Notes: generated by a model not told the origin, from the sequence alone. 64,000 nucleotides of DNA from Rhodospirillales bacterium BBD 1991-14 (GCA_001657395.1 LYSY01000002.1:124001-188000), one strand, 5' to 3'. Positions 27,647 through 36,433 are shown, counted from the first letter of the stretch. Translations and numbers: made by a program.

Positions 27647-29134
27647 ATGTCTGACACCACAAGCGATCCCGCACCGGGGGCCGCACCGGGGCCCGCACCG
27701 GGGCCCCCTCCAACCCACCGCTACGAAGCGCTGGCGGAGACCATCATCACCCTGGTGGACAACGGCACCCTGCGGCCGGGCATGCGGGCACCCTCCCTGC
27801 GCCGCCTGGCGGCCCAGAACCGCGCCAGCATGTCCACCGCCCTGCAGGCCTACCGCCTGCTGGAGGATCGCGGCGTCCTGGAGGCCCGGCCCAAGTCCGG
27901 CTTCTATGTCGCAAACGGCAGCAAGGTGTCCCTGCAGACGCCTGCGGTCTCAAAGCCCCCGGCCAAGGCCGCGCCGGTGGCCGTCGGCAGCGGCGTCCTC
28001 GAACTGCTGGAGCATGCCGCCAACCCCAACCTCGTGCCCCTGGGCTGCGCCATTCCCAGCGCCGACCTGCTGGCCGCCAGCCGCCTCGACCGCTTTCTGG
28101 CCAGGGCCGCCCGGGCCCAGGGGACCGACTACAACATCTACACCGAGCCGCGCGGCGACGCGAACCTGCGCACCGAGATCGCACGGCGCGGGCTGCAGTG
28201 GGGCCAGATCCTGGCACCGCAGGACATTGCCGTCACCTGCGGCTGCACCGAGGCGCTCTCCCTGGCTCTGCGCGCGGTCACCCGGCGCGGCGACACCGTG
28301 GCCATCGAATCGCCGACCTACTTCGGCATCCTGCAGGTGCTGGAAGCGCTCGGGCTGAAAGCCCTGGAACTGCCCACCGATGCCACGGAGGGGATCGAAC
28401 TCGCGGCCCTGGAAAAGGCCCTGAAGTCGAAACGCATCAGCGTCTGCCTGCTCTCGTCCAACTTCAACAATCCCCTGGGCTTCGCCGTCAGCGCCGAAAA
28501 GAAGCAGGCGATCCTGGCGCTGCTGACCCGCCACAAGGTGCCGCTGATCGAGGACGACATCTACGGCGACATCTACTTCGGCAAGGAGCGTCCGCAGCCC
28601 TTCTCCGCCTTCATGCCGGAGGCCGACATCCTCTACTGCAGCTCCTTCTCCAAGACCCTGGCGCCGGGGTATCGCGTCGGCTGGGTCGCCTCCCGCCACC
28701 ACATGCAGCGCGTCCTCGAAGGCAAGTTCGCCACCACGCTCTGCGGCCCCGCCCTGCCCCAGGCTGCCCTGGCCGAGTTCCTGGCCACCGGCGGCTACGA
28801 CAACCACCTGCGCCGCCTGCGCCGGGTTTTCCCCGATCACATCGACCGCATGGTGCGCACCATCGACCGCAGCTTCCCGCGCTCGACCCGGGTCAGCCGA
28901 CCGGCCGGCGGCTTCGTGCTGTGGCTGGAGCTGCCCGAGGGCTTCGACAGCCGGCGTCTCTTCAGGCGGGCGCTGGAGGAAGGGATCTGCTTCGCGCCGG
29001 GCGACGCTTTCTCCGCCAGCGGGCGTTACGGCAACTGCCTGCGGCTGAGTTGCGGCCACGACTGGACACCGCGCATCGAAGCGGCGGTCGAAACCCTCGG
29101 CGCCCTGGTGAAGGAACAGCTCGGCGAAGGCTGA
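27647..29134 (+). CDS. MocR-type regulator (GntR helix-turn-helix fused to aminotransferase domain)
   Basis: A 495-residue regulator. An N-terminal winged helix, about residues 25-90 (YEALAETIITLVDNGTL, RAPSLRRLAAQ, STALQAYRLLEDRGVLEAR), is followed by a fold-type I PLP domain with K336 in SSFSKTLAPGYRVGW. These proteins bind PLP or an amino-acid adduct to control neighbouring genes. It is divergent from the aminotransferase/decarboxylase/racemase set. A low-complexity Ala-Pro-Gly insert from 12-base repeats follows the ATG. The ATG at 27647 is preferred over the in-frame TTG at 27626. Confidence 0.93.
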   Translation: MSDTTSDPAPGAAPGPAPGPPPTHRYEALAETIITLVDNGTLRPGMRAPSLRRLAAQNRASMSTALQAYRLLEDRGVLEARPKSGFYVANGSKVSLQTPAVSKPPAKAAPVAVGSGVLELLEHAANPNLVPLGCAIPSADLLAASRLDRFLARAARAQGTDYNIYTEPRGDANLRTEIARRGLQWGQILAPQDIAVTCGCTEALSLALRAVTRRGDTVAIESPTYFGILQVLEALGLKALELPTDATEGIELAALEKALKSKRISVCLLSSNFNNPLGFAVSAEKKQAILALLTRHKVPLIEDDIYGDIYFGKERPQPFSAFMPEADILYCSSFSKTLAPGYRVGWVASRHHMQRVLEGKFATTLCGPALPQAALAEFLATGGYDNHLRRLRRVFPDHIDRMVRTIDRSFPRSTRVSRPAGGFVLWLELPEGFDSRRLFRRALEEGICFAPGDAFSASGRYGNCLRLSCGHDWTPRIEAAVETLGALVKEQLGEG

Positions 29135-29192
29135 CGCCTGTTGGACTTGCGTCCATGCGGTTCCAGCCCGCTGCCGTTAACCCCGGAAAACC

Positions 29193-29588
29193 CTAAATCC
29201 CCTGGATCGGCTGGCCGTGGGTGAACTCGACGAGGTGGCCGTCGGGGTCGCGCAGCTTGCAGTGATAGCCGACGGAGCCGCCGTCGTCCCGGCTGTCCTG
29301 GGCGAGAACGCCCAGGCGCCGGCCGAGGGCGGCCTTGGCGTCGACCTCGTCGCGGCTGTCGCACTGAAAGGCGAGATGATCGAGGCGGTTCTCCACGTCG
29401 CCTTCGACCAGCACGAAGACATAGGGCGGCAGGCGGTCGGCCGGCGTCTCCGGGCCGATCCATACGCTGGTCCCCTGCTCCAGGCGCCGGTCGCGCACGA
29501 CGTCCACGCCGCAGACATCGCGGTAGAACCCGATGGAGCGTTCGAAGTTGCTGACGGTGAAGGTGATGTGGGTGAAACGCGCGGTCAT
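29193..29588 (-). CDS. VOC (glyoxalase/dioxygenase) superfamily protein
   Basis: A 131-residue single-domain VOC protein: RFTHITFTVSNFERSIGFYR at the N-terminus, RLDHLAFQCD in the middle, and KLRDPDGHLVEFTHG near the end. The His and Glu positions of the metal site (HITF, DHLAF, VEF) are kept. The ATG at 29588 is chosen because GGAGG lies six bases upstream of it, whereas the ATG six bases earlier abuts that site. The family includes glyoxalases, fosfomycin-resistance enzymes and dioxygenases; the role is open. Confidence 0.9.
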   Translation of the reverse strand: MTARFTHITFTVSNFERSIGFYRDVCGVDVVRDRRLEQGTSVWIGPETPADRLPPYVFVLVEGDVENRLDHLAFQCDSRDEVDAKAALGRRLGVLAQDSRDDGGSVGYHCKLRDPDGHLVEFTHGQPIQGI

Positions 29589-29670
29589 GAGCATCCTCCG
29601 CCGTGAATGAAGCCTTGCACCACTCTAGCACGCTGACGCAAAACGGCGGCGCAGACCACCGTGCATAAGC

Positions 29671-31083
29671 TCAGACCGGCGAGCCGCCGCGCGCTTTCAG
29701 GTTGGCGAGGAACTCGCGCCGGGTCTTCGGGCCGAAGGTGAGGAAGTGCGGGTCGGGTTGCTCCCGGTAGGCGGCGCGGCGGCGCTGCACCCGGTCGTCG
29801 CGGGCGCGCTGCAGCACCTCCTCCACATCGATGCTATAGGGCCGCGCGGCGTTGAGGCCGAAGATCTTGGCGCGCAGGCGCTCGGTAATCTTCGGGTAGC
29901 CGTGGCGTTCCTGCAATTCTTCCGAGATCTGGAAGCTGCGCAGCGCCTGGATCTGATCCTGCGGCGAGCCGTACCAGATGCAGTCGGAGCCATAGAGCAC
30001 GTTGTCTTCGCCGATGTGCTTCACCAGCTTGCCGACGATATGGGCGGCGCTGTCGGGATCGCGCATGGCAAAGCGCCAGGTGCTGCCCAGCTCGGCATAG
30101 ACGTTGGCGTTCAATCCGATGCCGTTGTCCTCCACCGAGCGGATCAGCGCGTCCACGCCCTCGCCACGCGCAGGGTCGTAGGGTCCTTCCTTCTGCCCGC
30201 TGATGAAGCCGGAGTGATAGACGAGGAAGTTCACGTCCGGATACATCCGCGCGACGATGCCGACGTCGCTGGCGATGGAGTGCTCGTAGGACTGACGCCC
30301 GAAGGGCAGGCCCTTGTGGATGCAGATGTTCTTTACGCCCAGGGCACGCGCCTTTTCGATCATCGCCAGGCCCTGGTCTTCGTGCAGGAAGAAACCGCGC
30401 CCGTCCGGTCCCCACTGGGTGTAGCACTTCCAGGCCACCACGCCCCAGGTCTCCGCCAGTTCGTCCATGCCCTCCAGGTCGCCCGGCTGGTTGGGATTGG
30501 CGCGGCCGTGAATCAGCAGGCGCTTGGTGCCGTCCATCTGATCGATGATGCGCCGGGTCTCGTCCGCCTCCTGGATGGTCAGCAGCTCCCGTTCCCTGCG
30601 CGAGGGAATGAAGGACAGCACCATCATGTCGGTGTCGGAATCGAGGAAGATGTCCTTGATGAACTGCTCGGAGTTGCCCAGGCCGGTGCGGCCGATTCCG
30701 TTGGCGCCGACGAAGTGGCCCTGAACGTCGAAGACGAACTCCCGGCCCTCCAGGCGGTCGGCCGCGACTTCCGGGTCCAGCGCCGCCGTCTGGTCCAGCT
30801 CGAAGAAGCCGCCGCTCCGTCCGGCCTCCGCATTGGCGGAATTGAAGGCCAGCAGCGTGCTGGCGGCCCCGCAGGAAGAAACCATGAAGGAGCGGCGCGA
30901 GACGCCGCGGCGCCTGGCGTTTTCGCCCGCCCGCTCCACCGCCAGGCGGTTGGCGCGGCGGTTCACCGCATCCAGGGGGACCGGCACGAACTCGCCGTTG
31001 GAGGTGGAGTCCAGCTTGATCGGCAGGCGCGTGCCGTCCGGGTCCTCAAGGAGTTTCGTGAACGGGTCGCTCTTTCGCGGCAT
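29671..31083 (-). CDS. Tat-exported amidohydrolase-family (TIM-barrel) protein
   Basis: A 470-residue protein with a twin-arginine signal set unusually far in: RRRGVSRRSFMVSS near residue 60, then a hydrophobic stretch ending FNSANAEA. The exported part has the amidohydrolase_2 pattern: FVFDVQGHFVG, ICIHKGLPFG, FLVYHSGF and VLYGSDCIWYGSP with the late Asp. It is probably a periplasmic metal-dependent hydrolase or decarboxylase. GGGAGG precedes the ATG at 31083. The roughly 60-residue leader before the Tat motif is conserved in type, not a frameshift. Confidence 0.88.
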   Translation of the reverse strand: MPRKSDPFTKLLEDPDGTRLPIKLDSTSNGEFVPVPLDAVNRRANRLAVERAGENARRRGVSRRSFMVSSCGAASTLLAFNSANAEAGRSGGFFELDQTAALDPEVAADRLEGREFVFDVQGHFVGANGIGRTGLGNSEQFIKDIFLDSDTDMMVLSFIPSRRERELLTIQEADETRRIIDQMDGTKRLLIHGRANPNQPGDLEGMDELAETWGVVAWKCYTQWGPDGRGFFLHEDQGLAMIEKARALGVKNICIHKGLPFGRQSYEHSIASDVGIVARMYPDVNFLVYHSGFISGQKEGPYDPARGEGVDALIRSVEDNGIGLNANVYAELGSTWRFAMRDPDSAAHIVGKLVKHIGEDNVLYGSDCIWYGSPQDQIQALRSFQISEELQERHGYPKITERLRAKIFGLNAARPYSIDVEEVLQRARDDRVQRRRAAYREQPDPHFLTFGPKTRREFLANLKARGGSPV

Positions 31084-31177
31084 CGGGGCCTCCCTGGATC
31101 GCGGGTGAGCGCGGCAGCCGGCGCGCCTTTCTTCACATGGCTTCACCCGGCAGCGAAGTTAAGGACGCAGGGTTGTC

Positions 31178-31684
31178 CTATTCGGCCGGCAGCGAACCCT
31201 CCTCGGCAAGCGCCCGCCCGAGCTCAGCGATCTGGTGTTCGGCAAAGACGCAGATGCCCTGCGCCTCCAGAAGCGCGGTGACGACACCCTGGCCGTCCAC
31301 CCTGTTGCCGCCGAAGGTCCCGTCATAGATGAAGGTCGCGCCGCAGGAGGGGCTGCCGTCGGTCAGCAGTGCATAGCGGCAGCCGGCCTCCCGCGCCGTT
31401 GCCAGCGCTGCCTCGGCCCCGGCGCGAAAGGCCGCCGTCACATCGCCGCCGGTGGAGTCCAAGATGCGGGCCCTGCCGGCCAGCACCGCGGCACCGCCGG
31501 CGCCCGCTTCGATCTCCGCCGGCAGGCGCGGCGTGGGCAAGCCGGCCATCACCTCCGGACAGACCGGCACCAGCCGGCCCTCCGCCTGCCAGGCCGCCAG
31601 CAGCGCGTCGTCCAGGCGCTTGCTGCCGCCGTCGTAGCGCACCGGGCGGCCGAGCAGGCAGGCGCTGACCAGGATCTTCTGCAT
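31178..31684 (-). CDS. DUF523 (YbbK-like) protein
   Basis: A 168-residue protein beginning ILVSACLLGRPVRYDGGSKR, the DUF523 signature. PVCPEVMAGLPTPRLPAEI, LLTDGSPSCG and VFAEHQIAEL follow. The function of the family is unknown. Conserved Cys residues (SACLLG, VCPE, PSCG) suggest metal or Fe-S binding. It is divergent from the ynb operon, so both may see the palindromes at 31767-31813. No close ribosome site is visible. Confidence 0.9.
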   Translation of the reverse strand: MQKILVSACLLGRPVRYDGGSKRLDDALLAAWQAEGRLVPVCPEVMAGLPTPRLPAEIEAGAGGAAVLAGRARILDSTGGDVTAAFRAGAEAALATAREAGCRYALLTDGSPSCGATFIYDGTFGGNRVDGQGVVTALLEAQGICVFAEHQIAELGRALAEEGSLPAE

Positions 31685-31766
31685 CGCTCTGGCTTAGCCG
31701 CATTCGCCGCGAATTGCATCGCCAAAGCGCCGGCGGCCGGGCACAGGCGCCATCGCAGAAAAATAT

Positions 31767-31825
31767 TGAACATCGTTCATTCATTCCCATATGCCATAAT
31801 TGAACACTGTTCATTTTACTGAACA
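31767..31825. promoter_or_regulatory. Two 13-bp palindromes before the ynb operon, TetR-type operators
   Basis: TGAACATCGTTCA (31767-31779) and TGAACACTGTTCA (31801-31813) are both TGAAC-N3-GTTCA palindromes, centred 34 bp apart. A further half-site TGAACA is at 31820-31825. A -10-like CATAAT (31795-31800) lies between them. The symmetry and size fit a TetR-family repressor. No TetR gene is in the window. Confidence 0.7.
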
Positions 31826-31838
31826 GCAGGGGATGACC

Positions 31839-32471
31839 ATGACGCTCTATGCCCTCAAGCCGCGGTTTCAGGCGCTTCTGCGGCCCCTGACCGCGCGGCT
31901 GGCCGGCGCCGGCATCACCGCCAACCAGATCACCCTGGCGGCTGCGCTGGGATCGCTGGTGACCGGCGCCCTGGTGGGCGGCACGGTCGCCTTCGCACCG
32001 GGGGCGCAGGAGGTCTTTCTGCTGATCCCGCTGTGGCTGGCGCTGCGCATGGCCATGAACGCCCTCGACGGCATGCTGGCGCGGGAGTTCGGACAGCGGA
32101 CGCCGCTGGGCGCCTATCTGAACGAGCTGGCCGATGTGATTTCCGACGCGGGCCTGATCCTGCCCTTCGCGCTGCTGGCGCCCTTCGAACCGCTGGCTGT
32201 CGCAGCGGTCGTTTTCCTGGCCGTGCTGAGCGAGTTCGCCGGCGCGCTCGGGCCCCTGGTGGGGGCGGCACGCCGCTACGAAGGTCCGCTGGGCAAAAGC
32301 GACCGGGCGCTGGTTTTCGGCGCGCTCGGCCTCGCTGCCGCCCTGCTGCCGGCGCTGCCGCCCTGGCTGGGCTGGCTGATGCCCGCCCTGGCGCTGCTGC
32401 TCTGCCTGACGGTGGTCCGCCGCGTGCGTGCCGGCCTTGCCGAACTGCACGAGCGCGGCAACGACCGATGA
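31839..32471 (+). CDS. ynbA: CDP-alcohol phosphatidyltransferase, YnbA type
   Basis: A 210-residue membrane enzyme that would transfer a phosphatidyl group from CDP-diacylglycerol to an unknown alcohol. MTLYALKPRFQALLRPLT matches the E. coli YnbA N-terminus. The active-site block is NALDGMLAREFGQRTPLG, then LNELADVISD. Two positions of the general family signature that are usually Asp are Asn here; from memory E. coli YnbA has the same change, so it is a subfamily mark. The ATG at 31839 has AGGGG six bases upstream. Several membrane helices follow. First gene of a four-gene operon. Confidence 0.88.
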   Translation: MTLYALKPRFQALLRPLTARLAGAGITANQITLAAALGSLVTGALVGGTVAFAPGAQEVFLLIPLWLALRMAMNALDGMLAREFGQRTPLGAYLNELADVISDAGLILPFALLAPFEPLAVAAVVFLAVLSEFAGALGPLVGAARRYEGPLGKSDRALVFGALGLAAALLPALPPWLGWLMPALALLLCLTVVRRVRAGLAELHERGNDR

Positions 32472-32518
32472 CCTCCACAAGCCCTTCGCCCATCCGTCGA
32501 ACCGAAAGGGAGTCCGGC

Positions 32519-34306
32519 ATGACCGAGAGACCGACCGAGAAGCGGACCTTCGTCACCGAGGACGGCACCGCGCTGTGCTACCGCCACTGGCCGGCGCAAG
32601 CGGAGCGCCGCGGCGCCCTTGTGCTGCTGCACCGCGGCCATGAGCACTCCGGCCGCATGGTGCACCTTGCCGAGGCGTTCGACCTGCCGGCATTTTCGAT
32701 CTTCGCCTGGGATGCGCGCGGCCATGGAGAGTCCCCGGGGCGGCGCGGTTACAGCCCGAGCGCAACCACCGCCATCCGCGACCTGCACGGTTTCATCGCG
32801 CACCTGACCGAGACCCACGGGATTGCGGTCGAGGACATCGTCATCGTCGGCCAAAGCATCGGCGCCACCCTCGCCGCGGCCTGGGTGCACGACTATGCCC
32901 CGCCGATCCGCGCCATGGTGCTCGCCGCTCCGGCCTTCGAGGTGAAGCTCTATGTTCCCTTTGCCCTGACCGGCCTGCGCCTGGCGCACAAACTGCGGGG
33001 AGACTTCTTCGTGAACAGCTACGTAAAGGCGCGGCTGTTGACCCATGATACTGCGCGGATCGACAGCTACGAGCGCGACCCCCTGATCTCACGCGCGATC
33101 TCGGTCGGCCTGTTGCTGGGGCTGCACGACCTCGGCGCCCGCGTGGTCAGGGATGCAGCCGCTATCACGGTGCCGACCCAGGTTCTGATCTCCGGCGCCG
33201 ACTGGGTGGTGCGCAGGAAACCGCAGCAGCGTTTCTTTGAGCGCCTGGGTACAATGCGCAAGGAAGCCCACGTCCTCGACGGCTTCTTCCACGACACATT
33301 TGGCGAGCGGGACAGGAGCATCGCCATCGACAAGGCGCGGCGCTTCATCCTCGGCTGCTTCGACGTCCCGCCCCGCCAACCCTGCCTGCTCGACGCCGAC
33401 CGGCGCGGGGCCTTCAAGAAGGAAGCGGACCGCCTGGCCCGCCCTTTCCCGGCTCTTTCCCTGCGCGGCCTTTACTGGGGCGCCGTGCGCCTGGGCCTGC
33501 GGGCCGGCGCCGCGCTGTCGGAGGGAGTGAGGATCGGGCGCGAGACCGGCTTCGATTCCGGCAGCATGCTGGACTACGTCTATCGCAACCGGCCGCAGGG
33601 CTGCGGGCCGCTGGGCCGGCTCATCGACCGCCGCTATCTCGATGCCATCGGCTGGAAAGGCATCCGCCAGCGCAAGAGCAACCTCAAGGCGCTGCTGTCC
33701 ACGGCGATGGAACGCAGCCGCCAGGACGGCCTGCCGCTGCACGTGCTGGACATCGCCGCCGGCCACGGCCGCTACGTGCTGGAGGCCATCGAAGGCGCCG
33801 ACGTGCGCCCGGAAAGCGTTCTGCTGCGCGACTACAGCGACCGCAACGTGGCGGAGGGGACTGCGCTGATCGCACAGAAGGGCCTGGACGGAATCGCCGC
33901 CTTCGAGCAGGGCGATGCCTTCGACCGGGAGAAGCTGGCACGGGTTGCGCCGCGGCCCAGCGTCGCCGTGGTCTCCGGGCTCTACGAGCTGTTTCCCGAG
34001 AACCATCTGGTGCGCCGTTCGCTCGATGGCCTTGCGGCGGCGCTGCGCCCGGGCGGCTACCTCGTCTACACCAACCAGCCCTGGCACCCGCAGCTGGAGT
34101 TCATCGCCCGCGCCCTCACCAGCCACCGCCAGGGCCGCGCCTGGGTCATGCGCCGCCGCAGCCAGGCGGAGATGGACCAGCTTGTCGCCGCGGCGGGATT
34201 CGAGAAAGTCGCCCAGCGGATCGACCCCTGGGGCATCTTCACGGTCTCCCTGGCGCGCAAGACGCCGGCTGCGTCTCTGGCGCGCCAGGCGTCGGCAGGC
34301 GCCTGA
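32519..34306 (+). CDS. ynbC: Bifunctional hydrolase/methyltransferase, YnbC type
   Basis: A 595-residue two-domain protein. The N-terminal half is an alpha/beta-hydrolase: LLHRGHEHSGRM, FAWDARGHG and VGQSIGATLAAAWVHDYAP (nucleophile Ser), with a late FFHDTFGERDR His. The C-terminal third is a SAM-dependent methyltransferase (HVLDIAAGHGRYVLEAIEG, LLRDYSDRN, GGYLVYTNQPWHPQLE). Length and order match E. coli YnbC. The ATG at 32519 has AAAGGGAG upstream; the frame is open for 480 bases before it but overlaps ynbA. It may modify a lipid head group. It is 14 bases before the acyltransferase gene. Confidence 0.9.
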   Translation: MTERPTEKRTFVTEDGTALCYRHWPAQAERRGALVLLHRGHEHSGRMVHLAEAFDLPAFSIFAWDARGHGESPGRRGYSPSATTAIRDLHGFIAHLTETHGIAVEDIVIVGQSIGATLAAAWVHDYAPPIRAMVLAAPAFEVKLYVPFALTGLRLAHKLRGDFFVNSYVKARLLTHDTARIDSYERDPLISRAISVGLLLGLHDLGARVVRDAAAITVPTQVLISGADWVVRRKPQQRFFERLGTMRKEAHVLDGFFHDTFGERDRSIAIDKARRFILGCFDVPPRQPCLLDADRRGAFKKEADRLARPFPALSLRGLYWGAVRLGLRAGAALSEGVRIGRETGFDSGSMLDYVYRNRPQGCGPLGRLIDRRYLDAIGWKGIRQRKSNLKALLSTAMERSRQDGLPLHVLDIAAGHGRYVLEAIEGADVRPESVLLRDYSDRNVAEGTALIAQKGLDGIAAFEQGDAFDREKLARVAPRPSVAVVSGLYELFPENHLVRRSLDGLAAALRPGGYLVYTNQPWHPQLEFIARALTSHRQGRAWVMRRRSQAEMDQLVAAAGFEKVAQRIDPWGIFTVSLARKTPAASLARQASAGA

Positions 34307-34320
34307 CGGAGGAGATCGCC

Positions 34321-34980
34321 ATGACGCGCTTTCTCAGGCCGCTCTGCGCGCGCCTCTCCGCACGGGCGATCGTGCTGTTTACCTGTCTGGTAACGGGAGT
34401 GCAGGCCCGCTGGACCGGCTGCGCGCCGCAAGCCACACAGCGCATCTACTTCGCCAACCATGCCAGCCATGGCGACTTCGTGCTGATCTGGACCGCGCTG
34501 CCGCAGGCGCTGCGCCGGACCGCTCGCCCGGTTGCCGGTGCCGACTACTGGCAGGCCGGGCGCCTGCGCCGCTTCATCGCGCGCGACGTTTTCGACGCCG
34601 TGTTGATCGACCGTGAGCGCCAGGCCTGCGGCCCCGACCCAATCGAGCCCATGGCCTGCGCGCTTGGCAACGGCCAGTCCCTGATCCTCTTTCCCGAGGG
34701 CACGCGCAACACCGGTGATGCGCCGCTGCTGCCTTTCAAGAGCGGGCTCTACCGCCTGGCGCGCCGCCACCCGAAGGTGGACCTGGTGCCGGTCTGGCTG
34801 GCCAACCTCAACCGCGTCCTGCCCAAGGGCGAGGTGCTGCCGGTGCCGCTGCTCTGCAGCGTCACCTTCGGCGCCCCCCTGAGACTGCTGGCGGAAGAAA
34901 GCAAGGAGGCTTTCCTGACCCGCGCGCAGGCCGCCCTGCGCGCCCTCACGCCTGCTGCAACCGAAGGGGCGCCGTCATGA
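34321..34980 (+). CDS. Lysophospholipid acyltransferase family protein (PlsC-like)
   Basis: A 219-residue membrane-associated acyltransferase. Catalytic block I is FANHASHGDFVLIW (NHxxxxD form NHASHGD), and block III is ILFPEGTRNT. It is expected to acylate lysophosphatidic acid or a related glycerolipid. GGAGGA precedes the ATG. Its last four bases overlap the start of the ynbB gene (ATGA). E. coli ynbABCD has no such gene, so this operon adds an acylation step. Confidence 0.9.
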   Translation: MTRFLRPLCARLSARAIVLFTCLVTGVQARWTGCAPQATQRIYFANHASHGDFVLIWTALPQALRRTARPVAGADYWQAGRLRRFIARDVFDAVLIDRERQACGPDPIEPMACALGNGQSLILFPEGTRNTGDAPLLPFKSGLYRLARRHPKVDLVPVWLANLNRVLPKGEVLPVPLLCSVTFGAPLRLLAEESKEAFLTRAQAALRALTPAATEGAPS

Positions 34981-35933
34981 CCGCAGACAGCCAGATCCTG
35001 CTGCTCTTCGGCGGCGTCGCCGCACTGCTCGTCGTGGCCACCTTGATCGCCCGGCTGCTGCGCCTGCGTCAGGCCGGCGGCGAAGCGCCTGCCCAGAGCT
35101 CCCCCGCGATCGAAAACCTGAATGCCCGCGTCGATGCCTGGTGGGCCATGGTGGCCTTTCTGGGCCTTGCCTTTTTCTTTGGCAGCACCGGCGTCATCGT
35201 GCTCTTCGCGCTGCTTTCGCTTGCCGCCCTCAGAGAGTTTCTCACCCTGACTCACACGCGGCGCGGCGACCACTGGGCCCTGCTGGCAACCTTCTTCCTG
35301 GCGCTGCCGGCACAGTACGGTCTGATCGCGATCGGCTGGTACGGTCTCTATGCGATCTTCATCCCGGTCTACGCCTTCCTGCTGGTGCCGGTCATCGCCG
35401 TCCTGCGCGGGGACACCCAGCGCTTTCTGGAGCGCATCAGCGAAACCCAATGGGGCCTGATGCTCTGCGTCTACTGCCTGTCGCACGTCCCTGCCCTGAC
35501 GACCCTGGAGATCGCAGGCTTCGAGGGACGCCAGTTGCTGCTGATCGCTTTTCTCGTGCTCGTCGTGCAGATGAGCGACGTGCTGCAGTACGTCTGGGGC
35601 AAGCTGATCGGACGGCGCCGAATCGCCCCCGAGGTTTCCCCCGGCAAGACCGTGGAAGGCATGGCCGGCGGCATCGCGAGCGCAACCCTGCTCGGTGCGG
35701 CGCTGTGGTGGATCACCCCCTTCCAGCCCTGGGAAGCGGCGGCACTCGCGTTTGCCGCCACGGCCATGGGCTTTGTCGGCGGCCTCGTGATGTCGGCCAT
35801 CAAGCGCGACCGCGGCGTGAAGGACTGGGGCTGGATGATCGAAGGCCACGGCGGCGTGCTCGACCGGCTCGACTCCCTGGTCTTCGCCGCGCCGATCTTC
35901 TTTCACCTCGTGCGCTACTTCTGGTCCGGGTGA
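34977..35933 (+). CDS. ynbB: Phosphatidate cytidylyltransferase, YnbB type
   Basis: A 318-residue membrane protein with about eight helices that makes CDP-diacylglycerol from phosphatidate and CTP. The signature is complete: SAIKRDRGVKDWGW, then GHGGVLDRLDS. Upstream, YVWGKLIGRRRIAPEVSPGK is the typical cytosolic loop. It resembles E. coli YnbB and would supply the CDP-lipid that YnbA uses. Start codon overlaps the acyltransferase stop (ATGA). Its 3' end overlaps the convergent nucleotidyltransferase gene by 19 bases. No ynbD gene follows. Confidence 0.9.
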   Translation: MTADSQILLLFGGVAALLVVATLIARLLRLRQAGGEAPAQSSPAIENLNARVDAWWAMVAFLGLAFFFGSTGVIVLFALLSLAALREFLTLTHTRRGDHWALLATFFLALPAQYGLIAIGWYGLYAIFIPVYAFLLVPVIAVLRGDTQRFLERISETQWGLMLCVYCLSHVPALTTLEIAGFEGRQLLLIAFLVLVVQMSDVLQYVWGKLIGRRRIAPEVSPGKTVEGMAGGIASATLLGAALWWITPFQPWEAAALAFAATAMGFVGGLVMSAIKRDRGVKDWGWMIEGHGGVLDRLDSLVFAAPIFFHLVRYFWSG

Positions 35934-36433
35934 CCGCCCGCCTGCGGTACAAGCGATGCCGGGTCCCGCCAGCGCCAGGGCTCGATGGAGCGATAGGCCG
36001 CACGGAAGTGCCGGAGGTTTTCGGCCGACACACAGAGCAGCGGTCGACCGGCAAGAAGGCCGGTTTGCGACAACGGCGCAGACCATCGGAAGGGGCAGTC
36101 GCCCCAGAACTGGGTACAGACCCGGCTGCCCTCGTGCCGCACCAGGATCACTTCGACCAGAGTTTCGCCAAACAGAAAGGCACGTTTGTGGTGAAACCGC
36201 TTGCCGGACACTTCGCGAAAATCGCTCGTGGCCGCAAGCATCGCATCGACACGGCGAAACGAGTCCGCAGGGAGCAGAAGGTCGATGTCGCCATGGGCGC
36301 GCGGCGGGGACAGGCCGAGGGCTTCCTCGGCCCAGCCGCCGAACAGCAATGTGGGGGCGTCCGCCGCCACCAAGCGGTTGAGGACTTCGGTAACGGTCGC
36401 TTCGGTCACCGGCTCAGGTTTTGGTCCCCTCAT
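35915..36433 (-). CDS. Nucleotidyltransferase-fold protein (aminoglycoside-adenylyltransferase-like)
   Basis: A 172-residue protein. LLFGGWAEEALGLSPPRAHG followed by DIDLLLPADSF is the GG...HxDID nucleotidyltransferase pattern, with the two acidic metal ligands present. FHHKRAFLFGETLVEVILV adds the third strand. Related proteins adenylylate aminoglycosides or lincosamides, but no drug specificity can be claimed here. It converges on ynbB and overlaps its end. The N-terminus (MRGPKPEPVT) has no strong ribosome site. Confidence 0.8.
   Translation of the reverse strand: MRGPKPEPVTEATVTEVLNRLVAADAPTLLFGGWAEEALGLSPPRAHGDIDLLLPADSFRRVDAMLAATSDFREVSGKRFHHKRAFLFGETLVEVILVRHEGSRVCTQFWGDCPFRWSAPLSQTGLLAGRPLLCVSAENLRHFRAAYRSIEPWRWRDPASLVPQAGGHPDQK

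Noticed and set aside
32033-32518. N-terminal extension of the YnbC-type protein
   Set aside because: The frame is open but overlaps ynbA on the same strand, and the conserved N-terminus and a good ribosome site point to 32519.
35915-36433. Aminoglycoside resistance gene
   Set aside because: Only the general nucleotidyltransferase pattern is present; nothing shows drug specificity.
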